DNA of 64,000 bases from Streptomyces tsukubensis (GTDB taxonomy: Bacteria; Actinomycetota; Actinomycetes; Streptomycetales; Streptomycetaceae): the NCBI RefSeq assembly GCF_009296025.1, contig NZ_CP045178.1, positions 7,874,001-7,938,000 of the forward strand, in the 5' to 3' direction. A program made the translations under genes and the position numbers. Of the stretch, positions 1 to 12,416 are shown in pieces. The number at the start of each line of letters is the position of its first letter. Within the stretch, counting starts at the first letter, position 1. Below the pieces are notes generated by a model. That model saw nothing but the letters and a program-made list of their open reading frames with translations. It did not search any database and was not told where the DNA came from.

Positions 1-2365
1 CGTGGGTGGTCCAGTAGTGGGGGTCGGTCATGGTGTGGGGGGTGATGGGTTGGCCGGTGACGGTGGAGATGATGGGGATGGTGGGTGGGTGGTAGGTGAG
101 TTGGGTTGCTGTGGTGTGGAGTTCGTTGAGGATGGGGTCCATGAGGGGGGAGTGGAAGGCGTGGGAGACGTTGAGGTGTTTGACGCGGATGCCTTGGTTT
201 TTGAGGGTGTCGGTGATGGTTCGTAGTGTGTTCTTTTCTCCGGAGAGGACGAGGGATTCGGGTCCGTTGATGGCGGCGATGCCGATGGTGTTGTGGTGTT
301 CTTCGAGGTAGGGCTGGATGGTTTCTTGGGTGGTGTTGATGGCGGCCATGGTGCCGTTGGTGGGGAGGTTTTGCATGAGGCGGCCGCGGGTGGTGATGAG
401 GGTGGCGGCGTCGGTGAGGGTGAGGATGCCGGCGGTGTGGGCGGCGGTGATTTCGCCGATGGAGTGTCCGGCGAGGGTGTGGGGGTGGATGTTCCAGTGT
501 TGGAGGAGGTGGTAGAGGGCGGTTTGGAAGGCGAAGAGGGCGGGTTGGGTGTAGATGGTTTGGTGGATGAGGTGGGGGTTGGGTCCGTAGAGGATGGTGT
601 GGAGGGGGGTGTCGAGGTGGGGGTCGAGTGCGGTGCAGGTGGTGTCGAGGGCGTCGGCGAAGGCGGGGTAGGTGTCGTAGAGTTCGCGGCCCATGTTGTG
701 GTGTTGGGAGCCTTGGCCGGAGAAGAGCATGGCGAGGTGGTTGTCGGGGTTGGTGTGTCCGGTGATGGTGTGGGGGTGGGTGGTGCCTTGGGCGAGGTGG
801 GTGAGGGCTTGGTGGCGTTGTTGGGGGGTGCCGTGGGTGATGACGGCGCGTTCTTCGTGGTGGGTGCGGTGGGTGGCGAGTGTGTGGGCGATGTGGGTGG
901 TGGGGGTGTTGGGGTGGGTTTCGAGGTGGTGGGCGAGGCGTGCGGCGACCTGTTGCAGGGCTTGGGGGGTGCGGGCGGACAGCACCCACGGCGTCGGCAC
1001 GGCGGCAGGCTCCGTACCGGTACCGGTATCCGTACCGTTGCTGGCGGCCGTATCTGATACTGCGTCAGCCTCAGCAGGTGCCTGTTCCAGGACGACGTGG
1101 GCGTTGGTGCCGCTGACGCCGAAGGCCGAGATGGCGGCTCGGCGGGGGTGTTGGGTGTCGGGCCAGGTGGTTGTCTCGGTGAGGAGTTGTACGGCGCCGG
1201 TGGTCCAGTCGACTTCCGGGGTGGGTTGGTCGGCGTGGAGGGTCGGGGGGAGGGTGCCGTGGTGCATGGCCATGACCATTTTGATGATGCCGGCGGCTCC
1301 TGCGGCGGCTTGGGTGTGGCCGATGTTGGATTTGATGGAGCCGAGCCACAGGGGTTGGTCGGTGTCGCGGTTTTGGCCGTAGGTGGCCAGGAGTGCTTGG
1401 GCTTCGATGGGGTCGCCGAGGCGGGTGCCGGTGCCGTGGGCTTCGACGGCGTCCACGTCGCCGGGTTGGAGTCCGGCGTTGGCGAGTGCTTGGCGGATGA
1501 CTCGTTGTTGGGAGGGTCCGTTGGGGGCGGTGAGGCCGTTGGAGGCGCCGTCCTGGTTGACGGCGGTGCCGCGTACCACGGCCAGCACCGGGTGTTCGTT
1601 GCGTTGGGCGTCGGAGAGACGCTCGATCAGGAGCATGCCGACGCCTTCGCCCCAGCCGGTGCCGTCGGCGTCGGCGGAGAAGGCCTTGCAGCGTCCGTCG
1701 GCGGCCAGTCCGCGCTGGCGGCTGAACTCGACGAAGGTGGTGGGGGTGGACATGACGGTGACGCCGCCGGCCAGGGCCATGGTGCATTCCCCGTTGCGCA
1801 GGGCCTGGGCCGCCATGTGCAGGGCGACGAGTGATGAGGAGCAGGCGGTGTCGATCGTCACCGCGGGACCCTCAAGCCCGAAGGAGTAGGCGACCCGACC
1901 CGAAGCCACACTGGTCGTATTGCCGGTCAGGAGATAACCCTCGGTGCCTTGCGAGTTGTCCTTGAGGAGGGAGACGTAGTCCTGGCCGTTCCCGCCGACG
2001 AAGACGCCTGTGGAGGTACCGCGTACCGACTCCAAGTCGATGCCGGCGCGTTCGAAGGCCTCCCAGGAGGTCTCCAGCAGGAGCCGCTGTTGCGGGTCCA
2101 TGGCCAGCGCTTCACGCGGCGAGATCCCGAAGAACTCCGCATCGAACTCCGCGGCGTCGTAGAGGAAACCGCCCGCCGTGGCGAAGCTGCTGCCCGAGGC
2201 GTCCGGTGCCGAGTCGAGCAGGGCGGCCAGATCCCAGCCGCGATCAGTGGGGAAGTCCGACACCGCGTCACGACCGGACCGTACGAGATCCCACAATCCT
2301 TCTGGATCACGTACACCGCCAGGGAAACGGCAGCTCATGCCAATGATGGCCAAGGGTTCGTCCGC
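1..2365 (-). other. PKS module 6, N-terminal part: KS-AT(malonyl), truncated by the window edge
   Basis: A complete KS (DTACSSS, EAHGTGT, NIGHTQ) is followed by an AT whose HAFH motif lies near 160. The reductive domains are outside the window. The AT and the KS-AT linker repeat those of module 5 with an offset of 4,680 bp. Confidence 0.88.
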
Positions 2366-5300
2366 GGAACCTTCCGACCGCGTGGTCGGAGCAGGAGGGG
2401 CGTCCGTTCCGACCTCGTCGGCGAAGAGGGACGCGAGGTGTGCGGCGAGCTGTTCGGACGTGGGGTAGTCGAAGACCAGCGTCGAAGGCAACGTGAGGCC
2501 AAGGCCACCGGCGAGGTGATTGCGCAGCTCGACAGCGGTGAGCGAATCGAAGCCGAGATCCTTGAAGGCTCGATCGGCCTCGATGGCGTCGGAGGCGGAG
2601 TGGCCGAGTACAGCTGCCACCTCAGTGGTGACTGCTGCCAGGAACCAGGACCGCCGTTCCTCAGCGGTCATCGAGGCGAGCCGCTGCCGCTGCCCCGACT
2701 CGTCCGTGTTCGCCTCCTCTTCCCGGCGGCTCGCGCCTGACCGGCCTGGGCTTCCACTCCCGTCGAGTACGGTCGGTGCCTCGGAGAGGCTGGACAGCAA
2801 AGGGCTGGGCCGGGCGGAGACAAAGGCAGGCAGGAAGACATCCCACTGGACATCGGCGACGGTGACACATGCTTCACCGAGCCGCACGGCCTGCTCAAGA
2901 GCGGCGATCGCAAGATCGGGCCGGAGGGCGGGCAGGCCACGACGGCGCATGTGCTCGCTGGCGTCTCCGTCCGCCATCCCGCCATCGGCCCAAGGACCCC
3001 ACGCGACGGACGTGGCGGCAAGACCCCGCGCCCGACGCCGCTGTGCCAGCGCGTCGAGGTAGGCGTTCGCGGCCCCATACGCGGCTTGGCCGCCGCTGCC
3101 CCAGACACCGGAAATGGATGAGAAGAGCACGAAGAGGTCGAGTCGCCGCTCGCCCAGGAGTACGTCCAGATGCGCCGCCCCGGCCGTTTTGGCGGCCAGT
3201 ACGTCCGCGAATTCGTCCGTTCCGGTCTCCAGCAGCGGCGTCAGCTGGCCGACTCCCGCCGTGTGAACGACGCCACGCAGCGGCCTGTCCTGAGGAATGG
3301 TGGACAAGAGATGCTCCACCGCGGCCCGGTTCGATACGTCACAGGCGGCAACGGTGACCTCAGCGCCCAAGGCGGTGAGTTCGTCCTGTAGCGCTTCGGC
3401 CTGCGGAGCGCCTGGACCACGCCGGCTGACGAGCAGCAAGTGCTCCGCCCCCGCACGTGCCAGCCAGCGCGCTGCGTGGCCACCCAGCCCGCCGGTACCG
3501 CCGGTGATCAGGGTCGTACCGCTCGGCGCGGTCCACTCGGTCGCGTCATACGTCGCGTCGGAGGCGTTGGGGCTACTCGGGTTTCGCGCCAAGCGGCGGG
3601 CGAAGACACCTGATGCCCTCAGCGCCAACTGGTCCTCGCCACGAGCGTCGGCAAGTACGGTGAGGAGTCGGGTGATCGCCCGCTCGTCGAGGGCCTCGGG
3701 CAGATCGACGAGCCCTCCCCACGTCTCAGGAAGTTCCAGCGCCACGGCTCGCCCCAGCCCCCAGAACTGGGCCTGGCCGACGTTCCGCGGTTCCTCGAAG
3801 CGGCCTGTGGAGACCGCGCCACGGGTGGCGCACCACAACGGGGCCGATGCCTCGGACTCGGTCAGGAACCGAATGAGCGCCACGGTCGCGGTGAGGCCGC
3901 GCGGCAGCCCAGAGCCGTCGTCGCTGTTGATGTCGGCGTGGTCATCGAGGGCGAGGAACGAGAGAACTCCGGCGAGCCCCGCCACGTCATGGACCGATTC
4001 ACGAACAGCATCAGATACCGGGCAGCCGTCCTCTGCGATGTGTACGGCATCAACACTGGCACCGCCCTCCAGTAGCGCGCGCACCACGGATTCAATGGAC
4101 GCGTCCCCACGAAGGCTGTTCGGTACTACGACAAGCCAATGACCTTCCGGCGTGCGAGACGACGGCACGGAGGTCGGGGCCCAGCTGACCCGGTAGCGCC
4201 AGGAATCCACCACGGATTGCTCACGCCGCTCGCGGCGCCATTTGGCGAGGGCGGGAAGCACGGACGTGAGTGTCATCCCGTCGGCCACTCCCAACGTACG
4301 GGAAAGCGCGTCGAGGTCCTCGCGTTCCACAACTTCCCAGAAGAGGGAATCGGCAGCATCGGCCGGGGAGAGCACGGGGTCGGTCGTGACGCTGCCTGCT
4401 GATTTGAGCCAGTAGGTGTGGTGTTGGAAGGGGTAGGTGGGGAGGGGGGTGTGGTGGTTTGTGGGGTGGTTGTAGTAGGTGGTCCAGTTGGGGGTGTGTC
4501 CGTGGGTGTGGAGGTGGGCGAGGGTGGTGGTGAGGGTGTGGGGTTCGGGTTGGTTGGTGCGGTGGGTGGGGTGTGCGGGTGTGGGGAGGTGGGGGGTGAG
4601 GGTGCCTGCGGGTCCGATTTCGAGGGTGGTGTGGTGGGTGAGGTGTTGGGTGGCTTGGTGGAGTTGGACGGTGTGGCGGGCGTGGGTGGTCCAGTAGTGG
4701 GGGTCGGTCATGGTGTGGGGGGTGATGGGTTGGCCGGTGACGGTGGAGATGATGGGGATGGTGGGTGGGTGGTAGGTGAGTTGGGTTGCTGTGGTGTGGA
4801 GTTCGTTGAGGATGGGGTCCATGAGGGGAGAGTGGAAGGCGTGGGAGACGTTGAGGTGTTTGACGCGGATGCCTTGGTTTTTGAGGGTGTCGGTGATGGT
4901 TCGTAGTGTGTTCTTTTCTCCGGAGAGGACGAGGGAGGTGGGGCTGTTGATGGCGGCGATGCCGATGGTGTTGTGGTGTTCTTCGAGGAGGGGGCGTATG
5001 ACGTCTTGGGTGGTGTTGATGGCGGCCATGGTGCCGTTGGTGGGGAGGTTTTGCATGAGGCGGCCGCGGGTGGTGATGAGGGTGGCGGCGTCGGTGAGGG
5101 TGAGGATGCCGGCGGTGTGGGCGGCGGTGATTTCGCCGATGGAGTGTCCGGCGAGGGTGTGGGGGTGGATGTTCCAGTGTTGGAGGAGGTGGTAGAGGGC
5201 GGTTTGGAAGGCGAAGAGGGCGGGTTGGGTGTAGATGGTTTGGTGGATGAGGTGGGGGTTGGGTCCGTAGAGGATGGTGTGGAGGGGGGTGTCGAGGTGG

Positions 5301-8300
5301 GGGTCGAGGGCGGTGCAGGTGGTGTCGAGGGCGTCGGCGAAGGCGGGGTAGGTGTCGTAGAGTTCGCGGCCCATGTTGTGGTGTTGGGAGCCTTGGCCGG
5401 AGAAGAGCATGGCGAGGTGGTTGTCGGGGTTGGTGTGTCCGGTGATGGTGTGGGGGTGGGGGGTGCCTTGGGCGAGGTGGGTGAGGGCTTGGTGGCGTTG
5501 TTGGGGGGTGCCGTGGGTGATGACGGCGCGTTCTTCGTGGTGGGTGCGGTGGGTGGCGAGTGTGTGGGCGATGTGGGTGGTGGGGGTGTTGGGGTGGGTT
5601 TCGAGGTGGTGGGCGAGGCGTGCGGCGACCTGTTGCAGGGCTTGGGGGGTGCGGGCGGACAGCACCCACGGCGTCGGCACGGCGGCAGGCTCCGTACCGG
5701 TACCGATATCAGTAGTGGTGTTGAGAGTGGTGCCGTCGTCTGTTCCCTCGACCGCCTCGCCAGGCGCTTCTTCAAGAATCACGTGCGCGTTCGTCCCGCT
5801 CACCCCGAACGCGGACACACCCGCGCGTCGCGTCCGCTCCGTGCCGGAGGGCCATTCCTGGTCCTTGGACAGCAGCGACACAGCACCCGCGCTCCACTCC
5901 ACGTGTGGCGTCGGTTCGCCGATGTGAAGGGTGCGGGGGAGGGTGCCGTGGCGCATGGCCATGACCATCTTGATGATGCCGGCGAGGCCGGCCGCGGACT
6001 GCGTGTGTCCGATGTTCGACTTCACCGTACCGAGCCAGAGCGGCCGATCAGCGTCACGATCCTGGCCGTAGGTGGCCAGCAGGGCTTGGGCTTCGATGGG
6101 GTCGCCGAGGCGGGTGCCGGTGCCGTGGGCTTCGACGGCGTCCACGTCGCCGGGTTGGAGTCCGGCGTTGGCGAGTGCTTGGCGGATGACTCGCTGCTGG
6201 GAAGGCCCGTTGGGAGCGCTGAGGCCGTTGGAGGCGCCGTCCTGGTTGACGGCGGTGCCGCATACGACGGCCAACACCGGGTGCCCGTTGCGCCGGGCGT
6301 CCGACAAGCGCTCCACCAGGACCACTCCGGCGCCTTCGCCCCAGCCGGTGCCGTCGGCGTCGGCGGAGAAGGCCTTGCAGCGTCCATCGGCGGCCAGCCC
6401 GCGTTGGCGGCTGAACTCGACGAAGGCCGCAGGGGTGGCCATGACGGTCACACCGCCCACCAAGGCCATGGTGCATTCACCGTTGCGCAGCGCCTGGGCT
6501 GCCATGTGCAGGGAGACCAGTGACGACGAGCACGCCGTATCGATCGTCACAGCGGGGCCCTCAAGACCGAACGTGTAGGAAATCCGACCGGACAACACCG
6601 CGGTAGCCGTGCCGGTGAGAAGGAAGCCGTCGGTGCCCTCCGCGCCGTCCGATCCGCTCCCCGCGGAGACCGGGCCCGTGCCGTAGTAGGACGTAGCAGC
6701 ACCGATGAAGACACCTGTCCTGCTCTCGCGCAGATCGTCCACGGCGATGCCGGCCCGCTCGAAGACCTCCCATGAGGTCTCCAGCAGGAGTCGCTGCTGC
6801 GGGTCCATGGCCACGGCCTCGCGCGGCGAGATCCCGAAGAAGTCGGCGTCGAACTCCGCCACATCGGTGACGAAGGAGCCCTCTCGTGTGTACGAGGTAC
6901 CACTGCGGCTCAGCTGCGGGTCGTAGAGCCGGTCCAGGTCCCAGCCTCGGTCACCAGGAAACTCCGACACCGCGTCACGACCCTCGGCGATCAATGACCA
7001 CAGTTGTTCCGGCGAGTTGGCGGCGCCGGGGAAGCGGCAGCTCATGGACACGATGACCAGGGGATCGGCGTCGCCTTCCTCAGCTGCCGAGCTGCGGGAC
7101 CCGTCCCGTGCGCGCTCCTTCTCGGATGCGGTCAGGGGCCCGGCTGAGGTGTCGTCCCCCAGGAGTTCATTCTTCAGGTGGGCGACCAGGGCCCGCGGTG
7201 AGGGATGATCGAATACCAGGGTGGTGGGCAGCAGCAGACCGGTCGCGGACTTCAGCCGGTTACGGAGCTGAACAGCGGTCAGCGAGTCGAAGCCGAGTTC
7301 CTTGAAGGCGCGGTGCGCAGCCACGGAATCCGATCCTGAATGGCCCAGGACAGCCGCCGCTTCGGCACGTACGAGATCGAGCAGGACGCGATCCCGTTCG
7401 CCGGTGGAGAGAGCCGTCAGGCGCTGCAGCAGATCGTCGCTCCGGGTGCCCGTCCGCGAGGCGGCCTTCGGCGCACTGCCGGGAGCGAGCGGATCACCGT
7501 CCAGTGCCGCGCGGGCTTCGGCAAGGTCGGAGATCAGCGGTCGACGGCGAGCCGCGCTCAACGTCGGTGCGAAGACCTCCCAGTCGATGTCGGCCACGGT
7601 CACGGTGGTCTCATCGAGGCCGAGGGAGTGTCGCAGTGCCTCGACAGCCTGGGTGGGCTCCATGGCCGGAAGCCCCAGGCGCCGCAACTGTTCCTCGGCC
7701 GCTCCCTGCGCGGCCATACCGCCACCGCCCCAGGTGCCCCAAGCCACCGACAGAGCGTGCAGGCCGCGTGACCGGCGGTACTGGGCGAGGGCGTCGAGAG
7801 AGGAGTTGGCGGCCGCGTAGGCGCCCTGGCCGCCGCCTCCCCATACTCCGGCTCCGGAGGAGAACAGGACGAAGGCATCCAGCTCACGGTCGTGGAAGAC
7901 ATGGTCCAGATGACGTGCGCCGTGAGATTTCGCGGCGCACGCCTGTGTCAGGGCTTCCACATCGGAGTCCACCAAAGAAGCCGTGGTGCCGATCCCCGCA
8001 GTGTGGAACACCGACCTGACGGGCGTGCCGGCCTCGTCCAGAGACTCGACGAGAGCGGAGAGATCGTCCCGGTCGGAGACGTCGCAGCCCCGTATCTCCA
8101 CCTTCCCCTCCGGGCCGGCGAGTCCGAGCAACTCACTCCGCAACTCGTCCGCCCCAGGGGCCCCGGCGCCTCGGCGGCTGACGAGGACCAAGTGGTTGAT
8201 GCCGGACCGCAGGAGCCAACGAGCGACATGGGCGCCCAGGGCCCCGGTCCCCCCGGTGATCAATGCGGGGCCGTCCGAGCTCCAGGATCCGGCCCCGGGG

Positions 8301-11300
8301 GCATGTGAGGCAGGAGCAGCACGGGTCAGACGGCGTACGAAGACGCCCGAGGGACGCAACGCGACCTGGTCCTCCCGCGGCGGGGCGCCCGTCATGAGGG
8401 CGCGTGAGGCGTTCGCCAGCACTTGGGCCAGACGCCCTACCGTGCGGCTGTCGGGCTCCTCGGGCAGGTCGATGAGCCCGCCCCACCACTCCGGATGCTC
8501 AAGCCCGGCCACTTGCCCGAGACCCCAGACATGGGCCTGGTCGGCATCCCGGATTCGGTCGGCGCGGCCTACGGAAACCGCCCCGGAGGTCACACACCAC
8601 AGGGAAGCGGCGAGCTCGACGTCCACCATGGCCTGGACAAGTCCGAGCGTGGCCGCCGTACCGGAGAGAGGGGTCCGCTGTAGCTCTTCCCGCCCTTCCA
8701 CAGTCTCGCCGCAGTCCAGGGCGAGGAAGGAGAGAACGCCTGCCGGCCGCCCACCGTCCCGCCGCGCTTCCGCCTCAAGGAGCCGTGCGAGGGGCTCCGG
8801 GTTGGAGGCCAGGTCCGCGTCCGCACTGATCTGGCTGACCTGGGCGCCCCCGTCGGCCAGGGCCCGCATCGATGCCACGGCCCACGGGTGGTCGCCGTAT
8901 CCGGCCGGGGTGACGACGATCCAGCGTCCGGCGACATCAGAGGAGCCGGAGCGGGGCAGCGCCGAGTCGTACGCCTGTGGACGCCAACTGACCTGGTAGC
9001 GCCAGGAGTCGACGGTCGCACGGGTCACCTGGGCGCGCCGCCAGCCCGACAGCAGGGACAGCGCCGGACGCAGCACGCCGTGCGAATCCTGCGGCTCCTG
9101 GTCGCCGAGCGAGAGCATCTCGGACAGGGCGTCCACGTCCTCGCTTTCGACCGCCTTCCAGAAGTCCGATTCGGCTCCGCCGGCTCCGGAGGCTCCGGCG
9201 GACGCCGCTGACGCACTTGGCGCCGAGGTTGGATCGGTGTTGATCCAGTGGCGGGTGCGTTGGAAGGGGTAGGTGGGGAGGGTGGTGTGGTGTGGGGTGG
9301 TGTGGGTGTGGAGGGTGTTCCAGTTGATGGGGAGGCCGTGGGTCCAGGCTTCGGCGGCTGCGGTGAGGAGGTGGGTGAGGGTGCCTTGGTTGCGGTGGAG
9401 GGTGGTGAGGGTGAGTGTGGGGGTGTGGGTGGTTTCTGCGGTTTGTTGGATGGGGGTGGTGAGTGTGGGGTGGGGGCTGGGTTCGATGTAGGTGGTGTGG
9501 CCGGTGTGGAGGAGTTTTTTGATGGTGGGGTGGAAGAGGACGGGGTTGCGGAGGTTTTGGTACCAGTAGTCGGGGGTGAGGTGGGTGTGGTTGAGGGGGG
9601 TGGTGGTGACGGTTGAGTGGAAGGGGATGTGGCCGGGTTGGGGGGTGATGGGGGTGAGGGCTTGGTGGAGTTGGGTGTGGAGGGTTTCTGCGTGGGGGGA
9701 GTGGGAGGCGTAGTCGACGGGGATGCGGCGGATGCGGATGCCGTCGTTGTGGAGGGTGGTGAGGAGGTTTTCGAGGGCGTGGGTGGGGCCGCTGAGGATG
9801 GTGTTGTGGGGGCTGTTGTGGGCGGCGATGTGGGTGTCGGGGTGGTGGGGGAGGTAGGTGTGGGTGAGGGTGTGGGTGTCGAGGGCGGCGGAGGCCATGG
9901 TGCCGTGGCCGGCGAGGTGTTGGGCGATGAGTTGGCTGCGGAGGGCGATGATGCGGGCGGAGTCGTTGAGGGTGAGGATGCCGGCGATGTGGGCGGCGGC
10001 GATTTCGCCTTGGGAGTGGCCGATGACGGCGGCGGGGTGGATGCCGAGGGTTTGCCACATGCGGGTGAGGGAGATCATGACGGCCCAGAGGGCGGGTTGG
10101 ACGATGTCGACGCGTTCGAGGTCGGGGGCGTCGGGTCCGCCGTGGAGGGCGTGGTGGAGGTTCCAGTTGGTGTGGGGGGCGAGGGCGTCGGCGCATTGTT
10201 GGAGGGCGGTGGCGAAGGCGGGTGAGGTGTCGATGAGGTCGGTGGCCATGCCCAGCCACTGCGATCCCTGACCCGGATACACGAACACCGGCTTCACCGG
10301 AGGCCCCGCAACCTCCTGCACCAGCCCCGCCGCCGCCTCGCCGTCGGCAAGGGCGGACAACACATCCATGCGCTCTGTGCCGCTCCCGGACAGGACCGCC
10401 GCCCGGTGGTCGAAGGCGGTGCGGCTGGTGGCGAGAGCGTGAGCGAGGTCGGTGGGGTCGGTCGTCGGGTGGGCGATCAGGTGCTCGCGCAGCCGCTGGG
10501 CCTGCTCCCGCAGCGCGTCCGCACCGCGCGCGGAGAGAAGCCACGGCAGGACCTCAGCTCCGGTGCTGTCGGAGATGACGCCCGTCTCGGTAGGTGGTTC
10601 GTCGGCGGTCTCGGTCTCGTCGACCGCAGCGTCCTCCTCGGCCGGAGGATGCTCCAGTACGACGTGTGCGTTGGTGCCACTGATACCGAACGAGGAGACA
10701 GCTGCCCGGAGCAGACGATCGTCGGTGGAATGCCACGGCTGTTCCTCGGACAGCAACCGTACGGTTCCACGTTCCCAGTCGACTTCCGGGGTGGGCCGGT
10801 CGGCGTGGAGGGTCGGGGGAAGGGTGCCGTGGCGCATGGCCATGACCATTTTGATGACGCCCGCGACTCCTGCGGCGGCTTGGGTGTGGCCGATGTTGGA
10901 TTTGACGGAGCCGAGCCACAGGGGCCGGTCGGCGTCGCGGTCCTGACCGTAGGTGGCCAGCAGGGCCTGGGCCTCGATGGGGTCGCCGAGACGGGTGCCT
11001 GTCCCGTGGGCCTCCACCACGTCCACGTCGCCGGGCTGGAGGCCGGCGTTGGCCAGGGCCTGACGGATGACTCGCTGCTGGGAAGGACCGTTGGGAGCGG
11101 TCAAACCACTGCTGGCGCCGTCCTGGTTGACGGCGGAGCCGCGTACCACGGCCAGCACCGGGTGTCCGTTGCGTTGGGCGTCGGAGAGACGCTCGACCAG
11201 GAGCATGCCGACGCCTTCGCCCCAGCCGGTGCCGTCGGCGTCGGCGGAGAAGGCCTTGCAGCGTCCGTCGGCGGCGAGCCCGCGCTGGCGGCTGAATTCG

Positions 11301-12028
11301 ATGAAGGTGGTGGGGGTGGACATGACGGTGACGCCACCGGCCAGGGCCATGGTGCACTCGCTGCGACGCAGTGACTGACACGCGAGGTGCAGGGCGACCA
11401 GGGACGAGGAACAGGCGGTGTCGATGGAGACCGCCGGGCCTTCGAGTCCGAAGGTGTAGGAGATGCGGCCCGAGGCGATGCTGCCCGCGCTGCCGTTGCC
11501 GAGGTAGCCCTCGACTTCTTGGGGCGCTTGGGTGAAGCGCGCGGCGTAGTCGTTGTACATGATGCCGGCGAAGACTCCGGTGCGGCTGCCGCGCAGGGTG
11601 GTGGGATCGATGCCGGCGCGTTCGAAGGCTTCCCAGGAGGTCTCCAGCAGGAGTCGCTGCTGCGGGTCCATGGCCAGGGCCTCGCGCGGCGAGATCCCGA
11701 AGAAGTCGGGGTCGAAGTCGGCCGCGTCGTGCAGAAACCCACCCTCACGTACGTAAGAGGCACCTGAGGCGTCGGCGTCGTCATGGAAAAGCTCAGCCAG
11801 CGGCCAGCCTCGGTTGTCGGGGAACGCGGATACCGCGTCGCCACCGGAGGACAGCAACTGCCAGAGGTCCTCGGGGTTGTTGACGCCTCCCGGGTAGCGG
11901 CAGCTCATCGCCACGATGGCTATGGGCTCACGATCGCGGCTCTCGGCGTCCTCCAAGCGACGACGCGTCTGCTGGAGATCTGCGGTGACTCGCTTCAAGT
12001 AGTGGAACAGCTCTTCTTCGCGCGCCAT
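1..12028 (-). CDS. Modular type I PKS, gene 3 (modules 4, 5 and part of 6); runs off the left edge
   Basis: One open frame runs leftward from the ATG at 12028 past position 1, so the 3' end is missing. It opens with an N-terminal docking helix ([14 protein letters not shown]...). Then come KS-AT(methylmalonyl)-KR-ACP, KS-AT(malonyl)-KR-ACP and KS-AT(malonyl), cut by the window edge. KS domains carry DTACSSS. ACPs carry LGFDSLTA. Both KRs have the NADPH loop ([18 protein letters not shown]), Ser/Tyr/Asn and a Trp 8 residues before Tyr, and HTAG in place of the LDD motif, so both are A-type and look active. No DH is present in the first two modules. The start is supported by AGGTGAG upstream. 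The first 1.7 kb (docking plus KS) is an exact copy of the start of gene 2. In the nargenicin model these modules set 10-Me/11-OH, 9-O and C5/C6. Confidence is high for the enzyme class; the product is inferred. Confidence 0.96.
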   Translation of the reverse strand, partial: MAREEELFHYLKRVTADLQQTRRRLEDAESRDREPIAIVAMSCRYPGGVNNPEDLWQLLSSGGDAVSAFPDNRGWPLAELFHDDADASGASYVREGGFLHDAADFDPDFFGISPREALAMDPQQRLLLETSWEAFERAGIDPTTLRGSRTGVFAGIMYNDYAARFTQAPQEVEGYLGNGSAGSIASGRISYTFGLEGPAVSIDTACSSSLVALHLACQSLRRSECTMALAGGVTVMSTPTTFIEFSRQRGLAADGRCKAFSADADGTGWGEGVGMLLVERLSDAQRNGHPVLAVVRGSAVNQDGASSGLTAPNGPSQQRVIRQALANAGLQPGDVDVVEAHGTGTRLGDPIEAQALLATYGQDRDADRPLWLGSVKSNIGHTQAAAGVAGVIKMVMAMRHGTLPPTLHADRPTPEVDWERGTVRLLSEEQPWHSTDDRLLRAAVSSFGISGTNAHVVLEHPPAEEDAAVDETETADEPPTETGVISDSTGAEVLPWLLSARGADALREQAQRLREHLIAHPTTDPTDLAHALATSRTAFDHRAAVLSGSGTERMDVLSALADGEAAAGLVQEVAGPPVKPVFVYPGQGSQWLGMATDLIDTSPAFATALQQCADALAPHTNWNLHHALHGGPDAPDLERVDIVQPALWAVMISLTRMWQTLGIHPAAVIGHSQGEIAAAHIAGILTLNDSARIIALRSQLIAQHLAGHGTMASAALDTHTLTHTYLPHHPDTHIAAHNSPHNTILSGPTHALENLLTTLHNDGIRIRRIPVDYASHSPHAETLHTQLHQALTPITPQPGHIPFHSTVTTTPLNHTHLTPDYWYQNLRNPVLFHPTIKKLLHTGHTTYIEPSPHPTLTTPIQQTAETTHTPTLTLTTLHRNQGTLTHLLTAAAEAWTHGLPINWNTLHTHTTPHHTTLPTYPFQRTRHWINTDPTSAPSASAASAGASGAGGAESDFWKAVESEDVDALSEMLSLGDQEPQDSHGVLRPALSLLSGWRRAQVTRATVDSWRYQVSWRPQAYDSALPRSGSSDVAGRWIVVTPAGYGDHPWAVASMRALADGGAQVSQISADADLASNPEPLARLLEAEARRDGGRPAGVLSFLALDCGETVEGREELQRTPLSGTAATLGLVQAMVDVELAASLWCVTSGAVSVGRADRIRDADQAHVWGLGQVAGLEHPEWWGGLIDLPEEPDSRTVGRLAQVLANASRALMTGAPPREDQVALRPSGVFVRRLTRAAPASHAPGAGSWSSDGPALITGGTGALGAHVARWLLRSGINHLVLVSRRGAGAPGADELRSELLGLAGPEGKVEIRGCDVSDRDDLSALVESLDEAGTPVRSVFHTAGIGTTASLVDSDVEALTQACAAKSHGARHLDHVFHDRELDAFVLFSSGAGVWGGGGQGAYAAANSSLDALAQYRRSRGLHALSVAWGTWGGGGMAAQGAAEEQLRRLGLPAMEPTQAVEALRHSLGLDETTVTVADIDWEVFAPTLSAARRRPLISDLAEARAALDGDPLAPGSAPKAASRTGTRSDDLLQRLTALSTGERDRVLLDLVRAEAAAVLGHSGSDSVAAHRAFKELGFDSLTAVQLRNRLKSATGLLLPTTLVFDHPSPRALVAHLKNELLGDDTSAGPLTASEKERARDGSRSSAAEEGDADPLVIVSMSCRFPGAANSPEQLWSLIAEGRDAVSEFPGDRGWDLDRLYDPQLSRSGTSYTREGSFVTDVAEFDADFFGISPREAVAMDPQQRLLLETSWEVFERAGIAVDDLRESRTGVFIGAATSYYGTGPVSAGSGSDGAEGTDGFLLTGTATAVLSGRISYTFGLEGPAVTIDTACSSSLVSLHMAAQALRNGECTMALVGGVTVMATPAAFVEFSRQRGLAADGRCKAFSADADGTGWGEGAGVVLVERLSDARRNGHPVLAVVCGTAVNQDGASNGLSAPNGPSQQRVIRQALANAGLQPGDVDAVEAHGTGTRLGDPIEAQALLATYGQDRDADRPLWLGTVKSNIGHTQSAAGLAGIIKMVMAMRHGTLPRTLHIGEPTPHVEWSAGAVSLLSKDQEWPSGTERTRRAGVSAFGVSGTNAHVILEEAPGEAVEGTDDGTTLNTTTDIGTGTEPAAVPTPWVLSARTPQALQQVAARLAHHLETHPNTPTTHIAHTLATHRTHHEERAVITHGTPQQRHQALTHLAQGTPHPHTITGHTNPDNHLAMLFSGQGSQHHNMGRELYDTYPAFADALDTTCTALDPHLDTPLHTILYGPNPHLIHQTIYTQPALFAFQTALYHLLQHWNIHPHTLAGHSIGEITAAHTAGILTLTDAATLITTRGRLMQNLPTNGTMAAINTTQDVIRPLLEEHHNTIGIAAINSPTSLVLSGEKNTLRTITDTLKNQGIRVKHLNVSHAFHSPLMDPILNELHTTATQLTYHPPTIPIISTVTGQPITPHTMTDPHYWTTHARHTVQLHQATQHLTHHTTLEIGPAGTLTPHLPTPAHPTHRTNQPEPHTLTTTLAHLHTHGHTPNWTTYYNHPTNHHTPLPTYPFQHHTYWLKSAGSVTTDPVLSPADAADSLFWEVVEREDLDALSRTLGVADGMTLTSVLPALAKWRRERREQSVVDSWRYRVSWAPTSVPSSRTPEGHWLVVVPNSLRGDASIESVVRALLEGGASVDAVHIAEDGCPVSDAVRESVHDVAGLAGVLSFLALDDHADINSDDGSGLPRGLTATVALIRFLTESEASAPLWCATRGAVSTGRFEEPRNVGQAQFWGLGRAVALELPETWGGLVDLPEALDERAITRLLTVLADARGEDQLALRASGVFARRLARNPSSPNASDATYDATEWTAPSGTTLITGGTGGLGGHAARWLARAGAEHLLLVSRRGPGAPQAEALQDELTALGAEVTVAACDVSNRAAVEHLLSTIPQDRPLRGVVHTAGVGQLTPLLETGTDEFADVLAAKTAGAAHLDVLLGERRLDLFVLFSSISGVWGSGGQAAYGAANAYLDALAQRRRARGLAATSVAWGPWADGGMADGDASEHMRRRGLPALRPDLAIAALEQAVRLGEACVTVADVQWDVFLPAFVSARPSPLLSSLSEAPTVLDGSGSPGRSGASRREEEANTDESGQRQRLASMTAEERRSWFLAAVTTEVAAVLGHSASDAIEADRAFKDLGFDSLTAVELRNHLAGGLGLTLPSTLVFDYPTSEQLAAHLASLFADEVGTDAPPAPTTRSEGSADEPLAIIGMSCRFPGGVRDPEGLWDLVRSGRDAVSDFPTDRGWDLAALLDSAPDASGSSFATAGGFLYDAAEFDAEFFGISPREALAMDPQQRLLLETSWEAFERAGIDLESVRGTSTGVFVGGNGQDYVSLLKDNSQGTEGYLLTGNTTSVASGRVAYSFGLEGPAVTIDTACSSSLVALHMAAQALRNGECTMALAGGVTVMSTPTTFVEFSRQRGLAADGRCKAFSADADGTGWGEGVGMLLIERLSDAQRNEHPVLAVVRGTAVNQDGASNGLTAPNGPSQQRVIRQALANAGLQPGDVDAVEAHGTGTRLGDPIEAQALLATYGQNRDTDQPLWLGSIKSNIGHTQAAAGAAGIIKMVMAMHHGTLPPTLHADQPTPEVDWTTGAVQLLTETTTWPDTQHPRRAAISAFGVSGTNAHVVLEQAPAEADAVSDTAASNGTDTGTGTEPAAVPTPWVLSARTPQALQQVAARLAHHLETHPNTPTTHIAHTLATHRTHHEERAVITHGTPQQRHQALTHLAQGTTHPHTITGHTNPDNHLAMLFSGQGSQHHNMGRELYDTYPAFADALDTTCTALDPHLDTPLHTILYGPNPHLIHQTIYTQPALFAFQTALYHLLQHWNIHPHTLAGHSIGEITAAHTAGILTLTDAATLITTRGRLMQNLPTNGTMAAINTTQETIQPYLEEHHNTIGIAAINGPESLVLSGEKNTLRTITDTLKNQGIRVKHLNVSHAFHSPLMDPILNELHTTATQLTYHPPTIPIISTVTGQPITPHTMTDPHYWTTH
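2419..7071 (-). other. PKS module 5: KS-AT(malonyl)-KR(A-type)-ACP
   Basis: The AT has GHSIGE and VSHAFH, the malonyl-CoA signature. The KR reads [10 protein letters not shown] and [11 protein letters not shown], so it is A-type and catalytically complete. The ACP motif is [11 protein letters not shown]. Expected unit: unsubstituted alpha carbon with a beta-hydroxyl. Confidence 0.9.
7157..11932 (-). other. PKS module 4: KS-AT(methylmalonyl)-KR(A-type)-ACP
   Basis: The AT has GHSQGE and the YASH selectivity motif, which indicate methylmalonyl-CoA. The KR has HTAGIGTTA and [11 protein letters not shown], so it lacks LDD, has the A-type Trp and retains Tyr and Asn. The roughly 0.9 kb between AT and the KR core fits only the KR structural subdomain, so there is no DH. 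Expected unit: alpha-methyl, beta-hydroxy (L-type alcohol). Confidence 0.9.
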
Positions 12029-12071
12029 GGAATCTCACCTGTACATCAGTCGAGTGGGGGGAGAGGTCAGG

Positions 12072-12099
12072 TTCCGGGCCTGCCGGGGCAGGCCCGGAA
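12072..12099 (-). terminator. Perfect 12-bp hairpin in the gene 2/gene 3 spacer
   Basis: TTCCGGGCCTGC and GCAGGCCCGGAA pair perfectly around a CGGG loop, in the spacer just before the gene 3 start. There is no T-run. It is duplicated at 28083-28110. It could be a partial terminator or an mRNA processing or stability element between the PKS genes. The structure is seen directly; the function is inferred. Confidence 0.55.
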
Positions 12100-12110
12100 G
12101 ACTCGCAGAG

Positions 12111-12416
12111 TCAGAGGTTCTGGTCGATGAAATCCATCAGCTCATCGGGTGTGCTCGGGTCGAATCCGGCATCGGCTGGCCCCTTCGTCCGGGGTGACCC
12201 GGATGACCGGGACGCGTCCTGTCGGGCGGATGGGGCCGTGCTGTCCGCCGTACCGGGGCCGGTCGCCTCCGCACGCTGTTTCCACTCGCCCAGCAGAGCC
12301 GTGAGGCGCTGCGTCACGAGCACTTGCCCCGAGGTGTCAAGCCGCGCGGCGCTGTCCTCGGCGGCCAGGGCGGCTTCCAGCCGGTCGAGTTCGTCGAGGA
12401 CCGAGCCGGCCCCGCG
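12111..12416 (-). pseudogene. Out-of-frame C-terminal docking segment of PKS gene 2
   Basis: Relative to gene 1 (28122-28428), one C is missing from GCCGTT near 12,415. The C-terminal helix region and the end DELMDFIDQNL of gene 2 are therefore in another frame. The main frame stops at 12314 after a scrambled tail of about 30 residues. If the base is restored, gene 2 would end at 12111. A real mutation would leave gene 2 without a C-terminal docking domain. A sequencing or assembly error is equally possible. Confidence 0.8.

Noticed and set aside
4221..5669. Long His/Pro/Arg-rich and Gly/Val-rich open frames on both strands over the AT regions (also near 15090, 20490, 25200, 41212 and 44257)
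   Set aside because: They are frame shadows caused by the extreme G/T skew of the AT repeats. The in-frame PKS coding with intact AT motifs explains the sequence.
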